A model generated the notes under the pieces. The model was not told the origin of the DNA. It searched no databases and saw nothing but the letters and a program-made list of their open reading frames with translations. Below are positions 1 through 9,259 of a DNA stretch of 64,000 nucleotides, piece by piece. The stretch comes from Ketobacter sp. MCCC 1A13808 (GTDB lineage: Bacteria; Pseudomonadota; Gammaproteobacteria; Pseudomonadales; Ketobacteraceae), in NCBI RefSeq assembly GCF_009746715.1, contig NZ_VRKW01000015.1:17944-81943 (forward strand), given 5' to 3'. Each line of letters starts with the position of its first letter. Position 1 is the stretch's first letter. A program made the translations under genes and the position numbers.

Positions 1-249
1 ATGGTGGTCCCTGATTCTCCCACACAGGTCTATTCAGTTCCACTGTCGGCTCTGGATGAGCGAGGAAGTGATACCCAGATCTGGCAAATTGTGGATCAAC
101 AGGCCCAACCCCAGACCGTTGCGGTGGTTGGGGTTACGCCTATCTCAGCTCAAATTCATGGGCAAGACCTTAAGACTGGTGATCGAGTTATCGCCTTAGG
201 TACTCATCTGCTAGTACCAGGGATGCCTGTTAAAGAATACGCACAATGA
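1..249 (+). CDS. RND efflux periplasmic adaptor subunit, C-terminal part (5' truncated by window)
   Basis: The 82 residues are the end of a membrane-fusion (periplasmic adaptor) protein: a beta-strand-rich segment with the pattern VYSVPLSAL...IWQIVD...GLKTGDRVIALGTHLL typical of the membrane-proximal domain of AcrA/MexA-type adaptors. The true start lies before position 1, so the ATG at position 1 is probably internal. Its stop overlaps the start of the next gene in an ATGA, as expected for an adaptor/permease operon. Family assignment rests on pattern plus context. The substrate cannot be told from this fragment. Confidence 0.85.
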   Translation: MVVPDSPTQVYSVPLSALDERGSDTQIWQIVDQQAQPQTVAVVGVTPISAQIHGQDLKTGDRVIALGTHLLVPGMPVKEYAQ

Positions 250-3200
250 GCTTTCCTAATCTATCGGCACTTGCAGTACGAGAGCGATCAGTTACGCTGT
301 ATTTCCTGATTTTATCCGTGTTCGCAGGGGCTTATGCTTTTGCCTCATTGGGACGTGCGGAAGACCCTTCTATTACTCTGCAAATGTTGATGGTTTCCGC
401 AGTCTGGCCTGGTGCCACTCCTGCAGAGATCGAACAGCAAGTGGTTCACCCAATCGAGAAGAGCATCCAGAGAATTGAGTATCTTGACGAAATCAAAACG
501 ACGGTCCAGGCAGGCCGGGCTGATATCCAAGTCCAATTTCATAGTTATACACCACAGGAAAAAATGCCGGAACTACAGTTTCAGGTTAGAAAGCGCATGT
601 TGGATCTATCCTCACATTTGCCTGAAGGGGTTGTAGGGCCCATCGTCAATGATGACTTTTCCGATGTGTATTTCAGCCTATTTAGCCTTTCTGCGCCCGG
701 CCTTCCGGTGCGAAAATTAACACGTTACGCCGAGCGGCTCCGAGATGAATTACAACTCATTCCCGGTACCCGCAAAGCCGATTTGATCGCCGAGCGCGAA
801 GAGAGAGTCTATGTCGATTTAGACAATGTTGTTATGACTAACAGCGGCATCTCATCCCAAGCCGTATTCGAGGCGATAAGAGCATACAATACGCTTATCC
901 CCGCCGGTCAGATCGACACGACTGGTCCGCGCCTAAGGTTTCGGCTCGATTCAGATCTGTCTGATCCTCAGCGATTGGCACAGGTCCCTATCCGTGCCGG
1001 TGACCATCTAATCCGGCTGGGAGATATTGCCGTCATTACCCAAGGTTACGAGGAACCACCGTCGTATTTTGCTCGAGTCAATGGAGAAGATGCAATACTT
1101 GTCGGCGTAGTCATGGGCAAGGGTGAAAACGGATTAGTATTTGGTGAACGCCTTGACGCGTTTCTAAGCAAAACGAGAGCTGAGCTTCCCTTGGGTATGG
1201 AACTGGATCAAATCACCAATCAGACGGATGCCATTAAAGCGGCAGTTAATTTGTTCCAGGTGAAGTTTTTGGTGGCCGTAATCGTGGTGATGAGCATTGG
1301 ATTTTTATCATTAGGGCTGCGCGCCGGTTTGATCGTGGGTATCGCAGTTCCGATCACCCTTGGGTTAACGTTTGTGCTGATGAAAGCCGCCAATATAAAT
1401 CTGGATCGTATTACCTTAGGGGCACTAATCATCGCGTTGGGTTTATTGGTCGATGATGCCATCATTGCGATTGAAATGATGTTGGTAAAGCTGGAAGAAG
1501 GTTGGAGTAAAGTAAGCGCCGCCACTCATGCTTGGAATGCGACAGCTTCGCCTATGCTTTTCGGCACTCTGGTTACCATGTTCGGCTTTGTTCCGATTGG
1601 ATTTGCCAAATCTGGGGTAGGTGAATACGCTGGAAATATATTTTGGGTTTTGGCTTTTTCACTCATTATCAGTTGGTTGGTGGCCGTTACTTTTACACCT
1701 TATTTGGGCGTAAAGATTTTGCTTGCACCCAAGCTGAAACCCGGCAATATGGGCGATCACTACAAGTCATCCCTGGTGTACGAGTATCTACGGGCCTTGA
1801 TTACGTGGTGTGTTCGCCATCGGCGGACCGTGGTCTTCATTACCTTTGCGATGTTGGTGCTAAGCGTCGCAGGCATGGCGGGGCCGGTGGAAAAACAGTT
1901 CTTCCCAGGCTCGGATCGGCCCGAAATTTTGATTGATGTGAATCTAGCACCCGGTACATCGGTCACGACAACGGACACGACCGTCAAGCGCCTTGAGGCA
2001 CTATTAGATTCAATGGGAGGTGTTGAAAATTACGCCAGTTATGTAGGTGGCGGGGCGCCACGTTTTTTCATCTCGGTTAACCCTGAGCATCCGGACTCTT
2101 CGTTTGCTAAAATAATCGTAACAGCGACGGGGCCGATTGAGCGTGACCGAATTATTGCTGCATTAGACCAACATGTTGCCAATGGTGCTTTTGCCGAGGC
2201 GCGTATTCGTGTCACACGCCTGTTGTTCGGGCCGCCAGTTGACTGGCCTGTCAGCTTCCGTGTCATCGGACAAGACCCTGCGACCTTAAGGAAAGTGGCC
2301 CACCAAGTCAGGGAGGTCATGTCCCACAACCCTCACGTTGTCAATCCTCATTTGGAATGGGATCAACGTGTACCGACATTGAAGCTGGAAATGGATGAAC
2401 AGCGCCTTCGACTAATGGGATTGACACCACTTTCAGTTGCTCAACAAATGCAATATCGAACAGATGGAGTTCCAATAGCTGAGGTCAGACAAGACATCAG
2501 AACTGTTGATGTCTACGTTCGCGGCCAGGGTGCCAAGCGAGCCCAAAACGAGCCACCCATTTATGAGCTCCGCAATGAACAGGGTCAAAAGATACCACTT
2601 TCACATCTGGGCGAGGTGAAAATTGCTTACGAAGATGCCATGATTCGACGCCACAATCGAGAGCTCTTTCTGGCTGTTCGCGGGGAGGTAAAGAATGCGC
2701 AGCCACAAGATGTCACCAAAACATTATGGGCGGATCTGGAATCAATTCATGCAGCGCTCCCTGATGGTTACAGGATTGATATTGCAGGTAGTCTGGAACG
2801 TTCACAAGAAGCAGAGGACTCTATAAATCAGGTTTTCCCACTGATGATTGCCCTGATGGTAACTTGCGTGGTGCTGCAAATGCGAAGTTTTCCTGGTGTT
2901 GTGATAGTGCTTTTAACAGCACCCTTGGGCGTCATTGGCTCTGTCGTAGCACTGCTGGTTTTCAAGCAGCCTTTCGGATTTGTCGCCTTACTTGGGCTGA
3001 TCGGATTGGCAGGCATATTAATGCGCAATACTTTAATTCTAACTCAGCAGGTCAGAGATAACCTTGAGGATGGCATGCTGCCGTCAGATGCGGTCGTCGA
3101 GGCGGCTGTCAGACGCGCAAGACCGGTGGTGCTAACCGCTTTGGCTGCTGCGCTTGCGTTCATCCCTTTGACGACCGATATTTTCTGGGGGCCGATGGCG

Positions 3201-3296
3201 TATGTTCTGATTGGTGGTGTCATTTTAGGCACCGCCATTACGCTTTTGTTCGTGCCAGCGCTTTACGCATTGGCGTTTCGTTTGGAAAGTAGATGA
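246..3296 (+). CDS. RND-family efflux permease (AcrB/MexB-like inner-membrane pump)
   Basis: This 1016-residue protein has the usual length and layout of an RND pump: an N-terminal membrane helix, a large periplasmic porter loop, a bundle of helices around residues 335-530, a second periplasmic loop and a second helix bundle near the C terminus. The paired aspartates of the proton relay are visible in GLLVDDAIIAIEMM (about residue 400). It is coupled by a 4-base ATGA overlap to the adaptor upstream. The sequence is closer to the divergent, poorly characterised RND permeases than to AcrB itself, so the substrate is unknown. The neighbouring tetR gene is convergent, faces the next operon, and probably does not control it. 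Confidence 0.93.
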   Translation: MSFPNLSALAVRERSVTLYFLILSVFAGAYAFASLGRAEDPSITLQMLMVSAVWPGATPAEIEQQVVHPIEKSIQRIEYLDEIKTTVQAGRADIQVQFHSYTPQEKMPELQFQVRKRMLDLSSHLPEGVVGPIVNDDFSDVYFSLFSLSAPGLPVRKLTRYAERLRDELQLIPGTRKADLIAEREERVYVDLDNVVMTNSGISSQAVFEAIRAYNTLIPAGQIDTTGPRLRFRLDSDLSDPQRLAQVPIRAGDHLIRLGDIAVITQGYEEPPSYFARVNGEDAILVGVVMGKGENGLVFGERLDAFLSKTRAELPLGMELDQITNQTDAIKAAVNLFQVKFLVAVIVVMSIGFLSLGLRAGLIVGIAVPITLGLTFVLMKAANINLDRITLGALIIALGLLVDDAIIAIEMMLVKLEEGWSKVSAATHAWNATASPMLFGTLVTMFGFVPIGFAKSGVGEYAGNIFWVLAFSLIISWLVAVTFTPYLGVKILLAPKLKPGNMGDHYKSSLVYEYLRALITWCVRHRRTVVFITFAMLVLSVAGMAGPVEKQFFPGSDRPEILIDVNLAPGTSVTTTDTTVKRLEALLDSMGGVENYASYVGGGAPRFFISVNPEHPDSSFAKIIVTATGPIERDRIIAALDQHVANGAFAEARIRVTRLLFGPPVDWPVSFRVIGQDPATLRKVAHQVREVMSHNPHVVNPHLEWDQRVPTLKLEMDEQRLRLMGLTPLSVAQQMQYRTDGVPIAEVRQDIRTVDVYVRGQGAKRAQNEPPIYELRNEQGQKIPLSHLGEVKIAYEDAMIRRHNRELFLAVRGEVKNAQPQDVTKTLWADLESIHAALPDGYRIDIAGSLERSQEAEDSINQVFPLMIALMVTCVVLQMRSFPGVVIVLLTAPLGVIGSVVALLVFKQPFGFVALLGLIGLAGILMRNTLILTQQVRDNLEDGMLPSDAVVEAAVRRARPVVLTALAAALAFIPLTTDIFWGPMAYVLIGGVILGTAITLLFVPALYALAFRLESR

Positions 3297-3308
3297 GGAA
3301 CTATGCAC

Positions 3309-3911
3309 CTAATCCTTAAGCACCGCGTCGCGAATCACTCGCCAGACGAAATCACCTATCTCCTCAAGCGAATAGCGACCATCTTCACGAAACCAAGTTG
3401 CTACCCAGTTGAGTGCTCCAAGACCAATAAGGCGCAGCAAATCCTGATCAACGTCCTCACGTAGCACCCCTACATCTGCAAGAGACCTAAGCATAGCGCC
3501 CCATAATGCCTCGTAGCGGTCACGCAGTTCGATCATTTCCGCTCGTGCTTCACCGCGCAAGGAGCGCCATTCGAACAGCAGCACGTAGACCAAATCCGAG
3601 CCACTGACTACTAATTCCAGGTGCGAATTTATGCCTAGCCGTAATTGCTCTACAGGATCTGTTACGCTTGTCACCGCTCTGTAGACAGCGCTCGAAGCAT
3701 GCTCCAAGCCCAGTCGCATCAAATCAACAAGAATGTCTTCCTTGGCTTTATAGCGATAATGAAGGCTTCCGGGCAGTAAATTGCATGCTTCGGCAATTTC
3801 TTTCACCGTCGTCCGATCATAGCCCTGCTCTCGAAACAGCCGAGCGGCTGAATTTAACACAAAGTCGCGGTCAGACACTTTTACTTGCTGGGGTTCATTT
3901 TTCTTTTTCAC
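3309..3911 (-). CDS. TetR/AcrR-family transcriptional repressor
   Basis: The 200-residue protein has an N-terminal helix-turn-helix (residues about 12-60, with AARLFREQGYDRTTVKEIAE and LHYRYKAKEDIL) followed by an all-helical ligand domain. The start is a GTG: the reverse strand carries AGGAGG six bases upstream, which decides it. It is divergent from the hydrolase/SDR/esterase/monooxygenase operon that begins at 4157, with a 245-base shared promoter region containing a short inverted repeat inside a good promoter. Inference: it represses that operon and itself, probably responding to a lipophilic substrate of the pathway. Confidence 0.9.
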   Translation of the reverse strand: MKKKNEPQQVKVSDRDFVLNSAARLFREQGYDRTTVKEIAEACNLLPGSLHYRYKAKEDILVDLMRLGLEHASSAVYRAVTSVTDPVEQLRLGINSHLELVVSGSDLVYVLLFEWRSLRGEARAEMIELRDRYEALWGAMLRSLADVGVLREDVDQDLLRLIGLGALNWVATWFREDGRYSLEEIGDFVWRVIRDAVLKD

Positions 3912-4073
3912 TTAATCCTCCTGCGTATGCAAGTCGATGATATTAGTCGATATGTTTCCGTGGCGCACCTTTTTCAATTCTACAACCCAGCTCCGACTTG
4001 ATCAGCAACTCTCAAAGCGATCCTTCTTTTGTGCCAAATACATACATCTTCCACCCTTTTGTTTAACACCTGC

Positions 4074-4102
4074 TTGACCATTAGGTCACCAAGACACATA
4101 AT
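4074..4102 (+). promoter_or_regulatory. Sigma70-type promoter with embedded inverted repeat
   Basis: A -35 element TTGACC (4074-4079) and a -10 element CATAAT (4097-4102) are separated by 17 bases. The inverted repeat TGACC-ATTA-GGTCA (4075-4088) overlaps the -35 box and is well placed to be the operator of the divergent TetR regulator. The promoter points at the operon starting at 4157. Assignment of the repressor to this site is inference. Confidence 0.6.
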
Positions 4103-4156
4103 ATGGTTGGTTGTCCAAACAAATAGCATGAAGAAATCTACTAGGAGAACAGACAA

Positions 4157-5089
4157 ATGGCGCTGGCAAGTCGAAAGATCGGTTATGACGAAGTTGTAAC
4201 GCGCGACATCCATTTCCCAATGAACCGTGAGACGGTCGCGCGCCACTGGTTTAACAAAGACCCCTGGTGTACGCATTGGATGAATGCCATTCTGGCCGCA
4301 GTGCCGGATGGTGAGCGCTGGGTAATGAATTCAGCACGGCGTCAGCTCGATAAATTGCGCGACCCGGAAGTGCGCAAGGCCGCGCTGGAGTTCATCCGCC
4401 AGGAGCGCATCCATGCCCGTGAGCATGACGAGATGAACGCCATATGCGTGCAACAGGGCGTCCCTATCGACAAGGTCGAGGGGATCTTCAAGCACATTCG
4501 CAAGGAGCTCCAGCATCGCCTGAGCGATGACATGCAAAGCTCTATTGCGGCGGCGTTCGAGCATTTCACTGCTATCATTTCCGCGGTGATGCTGGAGCAC
4601 CCGGAGCTATTCGATGAAACACACCCTGAATTACGTGCCATGCTGTACTGGCACTTCGTTGAGGAAACTGAACACAAGAGTGTAAGCTTTGATGTGTTCG
4701 TCGACGCAAGCGGTGGCGGCCTGCGTAGTTATCGACTGCGCACCAGCGGCATGCTTCTGGCTATCGCTCTTGGTTTTCCCCTCATGCTCGGTAATCAGGC
4801 ATTCTTGCTCTATAAGGACAAGCAGATCCTCAACCTGCGTTCAGCGGCCTCTATGACCAGGATTCTGTTCCTTAAACCAGGCATTCTGTCCAAAGTGCTG
4901 GCAGGCATCTTTCCCTACTTCTCCCCCACCTTCCACCCTTGGGATGATGACAATCGTGAGATCATCAAGGTCTGGAAGCGTGTTTACGAAAAAACCGGCG
5001 ACACCCACAAGGCGTTCGAGGCGGTACGGAAGCACCAGTCCGGCCCTCGGATAGGCGACGGTCTACATCCAGTGGCGCAACCCGCCTGA
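4157..5089 (+). CDS. Predicted metal-dependent hydrolase, ferritin-like fold (PF10118-type)
   Basis: The 310-residue protein has the repeated acidic/histidine helices of the PF10118 metal-dependent hydrolase family: FIRQERIHAREHDE (about residue 78), a central AFEHFTA helix, and HFVEETEHKSVSFDVF (about residue 166). These E/H residues look like a di-metal carboxylate site. A hydrophobic helix follows near residue 200. It starts 7 bases after an AGGAGA ribosome site and is the first gene of a four-gene operon. Members of this family often sit beside monooxygenases and SDRs, but the reaction has not been established. A di-iron oxygenase role is possible. Confidence 0.85.
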   Translation: MALASRKIGYDEVVTRDIHFPMNRETVARHWFNKDPWCTHWMNAILAAVPDGERWVMNSARRQLDKLRDPEVRKAALEFIRQERIHAREHDEMNAICVQQGVPIDKVEGIFKHIRKELQHRLSDDMQSSIAAAFEHFTAIISAVMLEHPELFDETHPELRAMLYWHFVEETEHKSVSFDVFVDASGGGLRSYRLRTSGMLLAIALGFPLMLGNQAFLLYKDKQILNLRSAASMTRILFLKPGILSKVLAGIFPYFSPTFHPWDDDNREIIKVWKRVYEKTGDTHKAFEAVRKHQSGPRIGDGLHPVAQPA

Positions 5090-5098
5090 GGAGTTCTT

Positions 5099-5926
5099 AT
5101 GACGAAGCAACCTTTACCACCTTCCCGCAACGCAGCCGCTGTTGTCACTGGAGCTGGCAGCGGTATTGGCCGTAGCTTTGCGTATGAATTGGCGCGCCGT
5201 GGAGGTGTGGTGATCTGCTCAGACATCAATGAGGCACGAGCCGAACAGGTCGCCGCCAGCATACAGGCGCTAGGAAGTAAGGCCATTCCCCATCGCTGTG
5301 ACGTCGGCGATGCAAAAGAGATGGCCGCCCTCAGCGATGAAGCCGAGAAACTACTCGGCCGTCCGGTGACGCTGGTAATCAACAATGCCGGCGTGGGCCT
5401 GGGGGGTCCCATCGGTGAGGTGCTCTTGGACGACTGGCGCTGGTGCATGAACGTCAACCTTTGGGGTGTCATTCACGGCTGCCATTTCTTTGCGCCGAAA
5501 CTGCGGGATCTCGGCTATGGCGGCATCATTAATGTCGCTTCCGCCGCCGCATTTGGCGCTGCGCCGGAGATGAGCACCTACAACGTCACCAAGGCAGGTG
5601 TACTGGCGCTGTCGGAAACACTGGCCGCCGAGCTGGCTGGCACTGGCGTAAACGTCACAGCACTGTGTCCTACAGTGGTACCCACCAACATCGTCAATGA
5701 TGGCAAACTGCCGGAAAAGCGCCGAGAGTTTGCCCGTGCCGCCATGACCCGCTTCGCCCTGACCACAGCCGACAAGGTCGCCCGACAAACACTCGATGCG
5801 CTGGATCGAGGGGAACTTTATATGCTGCCGCAAATTGATGGCCTCATGGCTTGGCGTTTCAAACGCCTCATGCCTCGCTTGTACACCCGTATCGTGGGTG
5901 AGACCTATCGCCTGCTGGCCGACTGA
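5099..5926 (+). CDS. Short-chain dehydrogenase/reductase (SDR)
   Basis: This is a 275-residue classical SDR. The cofactor-binding TGAGSGIG is at residue 18 onward, the NNAG motif is near residue 98, and the active site has Ser plus YNVTK. An Asp after the second strand (CSDINEAR) suggests NAD(H) preference. A GGAG ribosome site precedes the ATG and the gene starts 9 bases after the previous stop, so it is the second gene of the operon. It resembles the SadH-type alcohol dehydrogenases that accompany flavin monooxygenases. A role in oxidising an alcohol formed or released in the pathway is inferred. Confidence 0.92.
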   Translation: MTKQPLPPSRNAAAVVTGAGSGIGRSFAYELARRGGVVICSDINEARAEQVAASIQALGSKAIPHRCDVGDAKEMAALSDEAEKLLGRPVTLVINNAGVGLGGPIGEVLLDDWRWCMNVNLWGVIHGCHFFAPKLRDLGYGGIINVASAAAFGAAPEMSTYNVTKAGVLALSETLAAELAGTGVNVTALCPTVVPTNIVNDGKLPEKRREFARAAMTRFALTTADKVARQTLDALDRGELYMLPQIDGLMAWRFKRLMPRLYTRIVGETYRLLAD

Positions 5927-5940
5927 ATTAGGAGACACTA

Positions 5941-6909
5941 ATGGCATCCCTTCCTGCAAAAATTATTAAGCCCCTTTTCCGCGTTATGATGAAACGCGAT
6001 ATTCTGGATCCCGAACATCTGGTTCGTCATTTGCGTAAGGTTATGAATGCGCCTTTGTTACCCTCACTGCTGCCAAGCGGTGTTAGCCTTAGGTATGCGC
6101 GTGTCGCCGATATCCCAGGACAGTGGCTGACCACCGCCACTCCGACCGTAACGCTGCTTTTCCTGCACGGTGGTGCTTTTGTCGGTGGCCGCCTCGACAC
6201 CTACCACAATTTTTGTGGCAGGCTGGCCCAGGCGCTGAACGCGCGTATTTTTCTTGCCGATTACCGGCTAGCCCCGGAGCATCCCTATCCGGCCGCACCG
6301 GACGATGCCTTGAGCGTGTACCGTGAATTGATTGATGACTCTCGGCCATTGGTCGTGGCCGGTGACTCTGCCGGTGGTAATCTGACGCTGGTGACACTTC
6401 TGCGCGCCCGCGACGAGGGACTTCCGATGCCGGTATGTGCCATCGCCATCTCTCCAGGTGCCGATGCCACCGGCGAGTTGATGTCCCGGCAAGCCAACAA
6501 CGACTCCGATCCGATGCTTTCCCAAGCAATGATCGATGGTGCCACAAAGCTCTATCTGCAGGGCGCCGATCCGCTGCACCCCTACGCTTCCCCGTGCCGT
6601 GGCGATTACCGACAGCTACCACCATTGATGCTGACGGTGAGCGAGGAGGAATGCTTGCGCGATGATGCCTATGCCGTGGCCGAACGCGCACGCCAGGCAG
6701 GCGTGCCAGTGAAACTGCTATCGCGACCAGACATGCCGCATGTCTGGCCGATCTTGCGGCTACTGCTGCCGGAAGCACGAAAAGACACCGAACGGCTGAT
6801 CAACTTCGTACAAACGCAGTTACGCAGTGCCCCGGTTAAAGCTCAAAATCGCCACGATTTTGGTAACGACATTCCGGCTTGCTCCAACGTACAGGAGACC
6901 GTCGCATGA
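5941..6909 (+). CDS. Alpha/beta hydrolase, hormone-sensitive-lipase type esterase
   Basis: The 322-residue protein shows the HSL-family oxyanion motif HGGAF (about residue 75), the nucleophile elbow GDSAGG (about residue 141), a catalytic Asp region around SEEECLRDDA and the terminal His in MPHVWP. It begins after a GGAG site, 14 bases after the SDR, and its stop overlaps the next start as ATGA, showing translational coupling. LipR-type esterases occupy the same place in mymA-like operons. It probably hydrolyses the ester produced by the neighbouring Baeyer-Villiger-type monooxygenase. Confidence 0.92.
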   Translation: MASLPAKIIKPLFRVMMKRDILDPEHLVRHLRKVMNAPLLPSLLPSGVSLRYARVADIPGQWLTTATPTVTLLFLHGGAFVGGRLDTYHNFCGRLAQALNARIFLADYRLAPEHPYPAAPDDALSVYRELIDDSRPLVVAGDSAGGNLTLVTLLRARDEGLPMPVCAIAISPGADATGELMSRQANNDSDPMLSQAMIDGATKLYLQGADPLHPYASPCRGDYRQLPPLMLTVSEEECLRDDAYAVAERARQAGVPVKLLSRPDMPHVWPILRLLLPEARKDTERLINFVQTQLRSAPVKAQNRHDFGNDIPACSNVQETVA

Positions 6910-8510
6910 ACATGACTGCCTTTGCACCTGAGGAATCGATGCATTCGGCGCGCCCTGACCACGAAGTCATCATCGTAGGCGCAGGGATCTCTGGCATTGG
7001 CACCGCTGTACAACTCAAAGCGGACGGTATTGACGACATCCTTATCCTTGAGCGCAGCATTGATGTTGGTGGCACCTGGCGTGACAATCGATATCCGGGA
7101 ATTGCCGTGGATATCACCTCGTTCACTTACTCATTCTCATTCGAACAGAACCCCAACTGGTCGCGGGTATTCGCGCCGGGCAGCGAACTTTATCAATACA
7201 CTCGCCGGGTAGCGAGCAAATATGGGATCTACCCGCACATCCGCTTTGGCGTCGAAGTGCAACAGGCCAGATTCGATAAGCACAATGACCTATGGGTGCT
7301 GACATTAAAGCAGGGCAAAACCCTGCGGGCACGACATCTGGTTTCCGCAGGGGGGGGGCTGATCTCGCCCAAACTACCCGACATCGAGGGTCTCGACAAC
7401 TTCGAAGGCGATATCATCCATACCGCCCGCTGGCCAAAGGGCATCGACCTGAAGGGCAAGCGTGTCGCGGTCATCGGCACCGGAGCTACCGCCGTGCAAC
7501 TGGTGCCAGAAATTGCTCGACAGGTCCGCCAACTTGATGTTTACCAACGAACACCTATCTGGGTGCTAAAAAAGCCGGATCGAACCTTGCCGGGCTGGCT
7601 AAAAACCCTATTTCGCGCCTCACCTGCTTTACAGCAAGGTATTCGCAGTGTAACGGACGCTTCCAGCGAAACCCTGATGGTATTGTCCGCAATCTACTAC
7701 CGCCAAGCTCCCTGGATCGTGCGTGCCTGTGAGAAGGCTGCCCTCCAAAACATGTACGAACAACTTCCTGATCGGCAGGATCTCTGGGAGAAGCTCAGCC
7801 CTGCCTATGGCTTTGGCTGCAAGCGCCCCACCTTCTCCAACGAGTATTTCAAAACCTTCGCGCAGGACAACGTCGAGCTGGTGACAACACCGATTCGACA
7901 CATCACCCGCAGGGGAATTACCACTAACGACGGCAAGTCACGCCCCATTGACGTACTTGTGCTCGCCACCGGCTACAAGACATTCGAGAAAGGCAATATC
8001 CCCTCCTTCGAACTGATCGGGAGCAACGGCACCGACCTTGGACAGTTCTGGCATGACAATCGCTACCAAGCCTACGAGGGATTGACCATACCGGGCTATC
8101 CGAACTTCTACATCATGCTCGGCCCTTACGCCCTGATCGGTACGTCTTATTTCAAAATGGTGGAGGGTAACGCAATTCACCTGTCGAGGTGTATTCGTGA
8201 GTCCCGAAGGCGCGCAGCAACGCGAGTCGAGGTTCGGCAAGAGGCGCATGATAGTTACTTCCAGGACATACAGAAGCGCCAGCAGGGGACTGTTTTCCTG
8301 AACCACAACTGTGCTACCTCGAACAGCTATTACTTTGACCGCCACGGTGATGCACCCATGCTGCGACCCTCAACTTCGCTGGAGATGCTTTGGCGTGCGA
8401 AGCACTTGCCGATGACACACTACAAATTCAGTGGAGGTGACGATCAACAAGACGTGACCCAGCCTGAGGCCGACTCGGTGAAGGGTAAGCTGGAACTAAC
8501 CGCATTTTGA
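6906..8510 (+). CDS. Flavin-containing Baeyer-Villiger-type monooxygenase
   Basis: This 534-residue flavoprotein has an FAD Rossmann motif GAGISGIG near the N terminus, the Baeyer-Villiger fingerprint form FEGDIIHTARWP (about residue 165) and a second dinucleotide motif GTGATAVQ for NADPH. The ATG at 6906 overlaps the esterase stop (ATGA). An in-frame start at 6879 exists but lies inside the esterase gene, so I reject it. A monooxygenase that converts ketones to esters, followed by an esterase and an alcohol dehydrogenase, makes a coherent route for cleaving long-chain or cyclic ketones. The specific substrate is unknown. Confidence 0.92.
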   Translation: MNMTAFAPEESMHSARPDHEVIIVGAGISGIGTAVQLKADGIDDILILERSIDVGGTWRDNRYPGIAVDITSFTYSFSFEQNPNWSRVFAPGSELYQYTRRVASKYGIYPHIRFGVEVQQARFDKHNDLWVLTLKQGKTLRARHLVSAGGGLISPKLPDIEGLDNFEGDIIHTARWPKGIDLKGKRVAVIGTGATAVQLVPEIARQVRQLDVYQRTPIWVLKKPDRTLPGWLKTLFRASPALQQGIRSVTDASSETLMVLSAIYYRQAPWIVRACEKAALQNMYEQLPDRQDLWEKLSPAYGFGCKRPTFSNEYFKTFAQDNVELVTTPIRHITRRGITTNDGKSRPIDVLVLATGYKTFEKGNIPSFELIGSNGTDLGQFWHDNRYQAYEGLTIPGYPNFYIMLGPYALIGTSYFKMVEGNAIHLSRCIRESRRRAATRVEVRQEAHDSYFQDIQKRQQGTVFLNHNCATSNSYYFDRHGDAPMLRPSTSLEMLWRAKHLPMTHYKFSGGDDQQDVTQPEADSVKGKLELTAF

Positions 8511-8535
8511 GCGGCTGGAACCGAAAATATCTACC

Positions 8536-8559
8536 TAATGGGGAGCCTTCCCCTCATTA
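8536..8559 (+). terminator. Possible transcription terminator hairpin
   Basis: Just after the monooxygenase stop, TAATGGGGA and TCCCCTCATTA can pair with one bulged base around a short GCCT-like loop. There is no clear run of T after it, so it may be a weak or Rho-assisted terminator, or an RNA-stabilising 3' hairpin. Confidence 0.35.
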
Positions 8560-9259
8560 GCCCTAAACTGGGACAATTTTCTTAATTTTGCCGCGATCGT
8601 AGATAGGCACAAAACCTTCGATGTGCTTTCGAATCGCTTGTAACGCGACATCGATTTTTTACTATGCTCAATCTTCTGAGTATAACTATGATCTTGCGTA
8701 AGGCCTGCGATACCTAGAGCCAGCGTCCTACTTGAATTTATTGTGACTTTATTGACGCCATGAACTGCGTAGCTTTTTCCAGCAGGTACAGAAGAAAAGG
8801 ACATCGGCGAAATTGACCACTCTGCTCTTGCCATTATTTCTGTGAAGGAAGTTTAGTATTACAGTCGCATAAACCTCAATGCTTTTGTTATTTTTAATAC
8901 TATTGATGGCCCAACTTCCCTTTTGCTCAATTAGGGTAAAAATAGGAATCTCGAAAAAAGCAATATCCTCTGGAGGCCACGGATGGCGAGGCTTATAGGG
9001 TACTTTGTCGTTTTTGGACGGAAAATCCCTAGAACCTCTAGGAGAAATAAATTACTTTGAGCAACGTAGACCGGAAGATAACTTTGGCCCGGCTGCAGGT
9101 TTTAGTTGAGCAGCTATGCCGAATCAGTAGATCCTGATTTAGTGTGACTGTAACAACGTCTCTTATTGTGGTGCTGATAATAGCAAAAACACACTTGCTT
9201 GACATTTGTTTGTGCGACCAAATACCATCTGGATTGTTTATTGCCAGTGAGTACGCACA
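8560..9259. other. Non-coding stretch before the first P450
   Basis: About 700 bases with no ORF that looks like a conserved protein. Both minus-strand open frames here have poor composition and no ribosome site. Base composition drops to AT-rich towards the P450 gene. No clear ribosome site precedes the P450 ATG. The segment could be the scar of a lost gene, but I recognise no family in any frame. Confidence 0.5.

Noticed and set aside
5351..5959. 202-codon minus-strand ORF
   Set aside because: Lies inside the SDR and esterase genes on the opposite strand; a shadow of GC-rich codons.
6089..6778. 229-codon minus-strand ORF
   Set aside because: Shadow of the esterase gene; arginine/histidine-rich and repetitive as expected for the antisense of a GC-rich gene.
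8535..8834. 99-codon minus-strand ORF
   Set aside because: No ribosome site, composition of random sequence, and no conserved pattern; part of the spacer before the P450.
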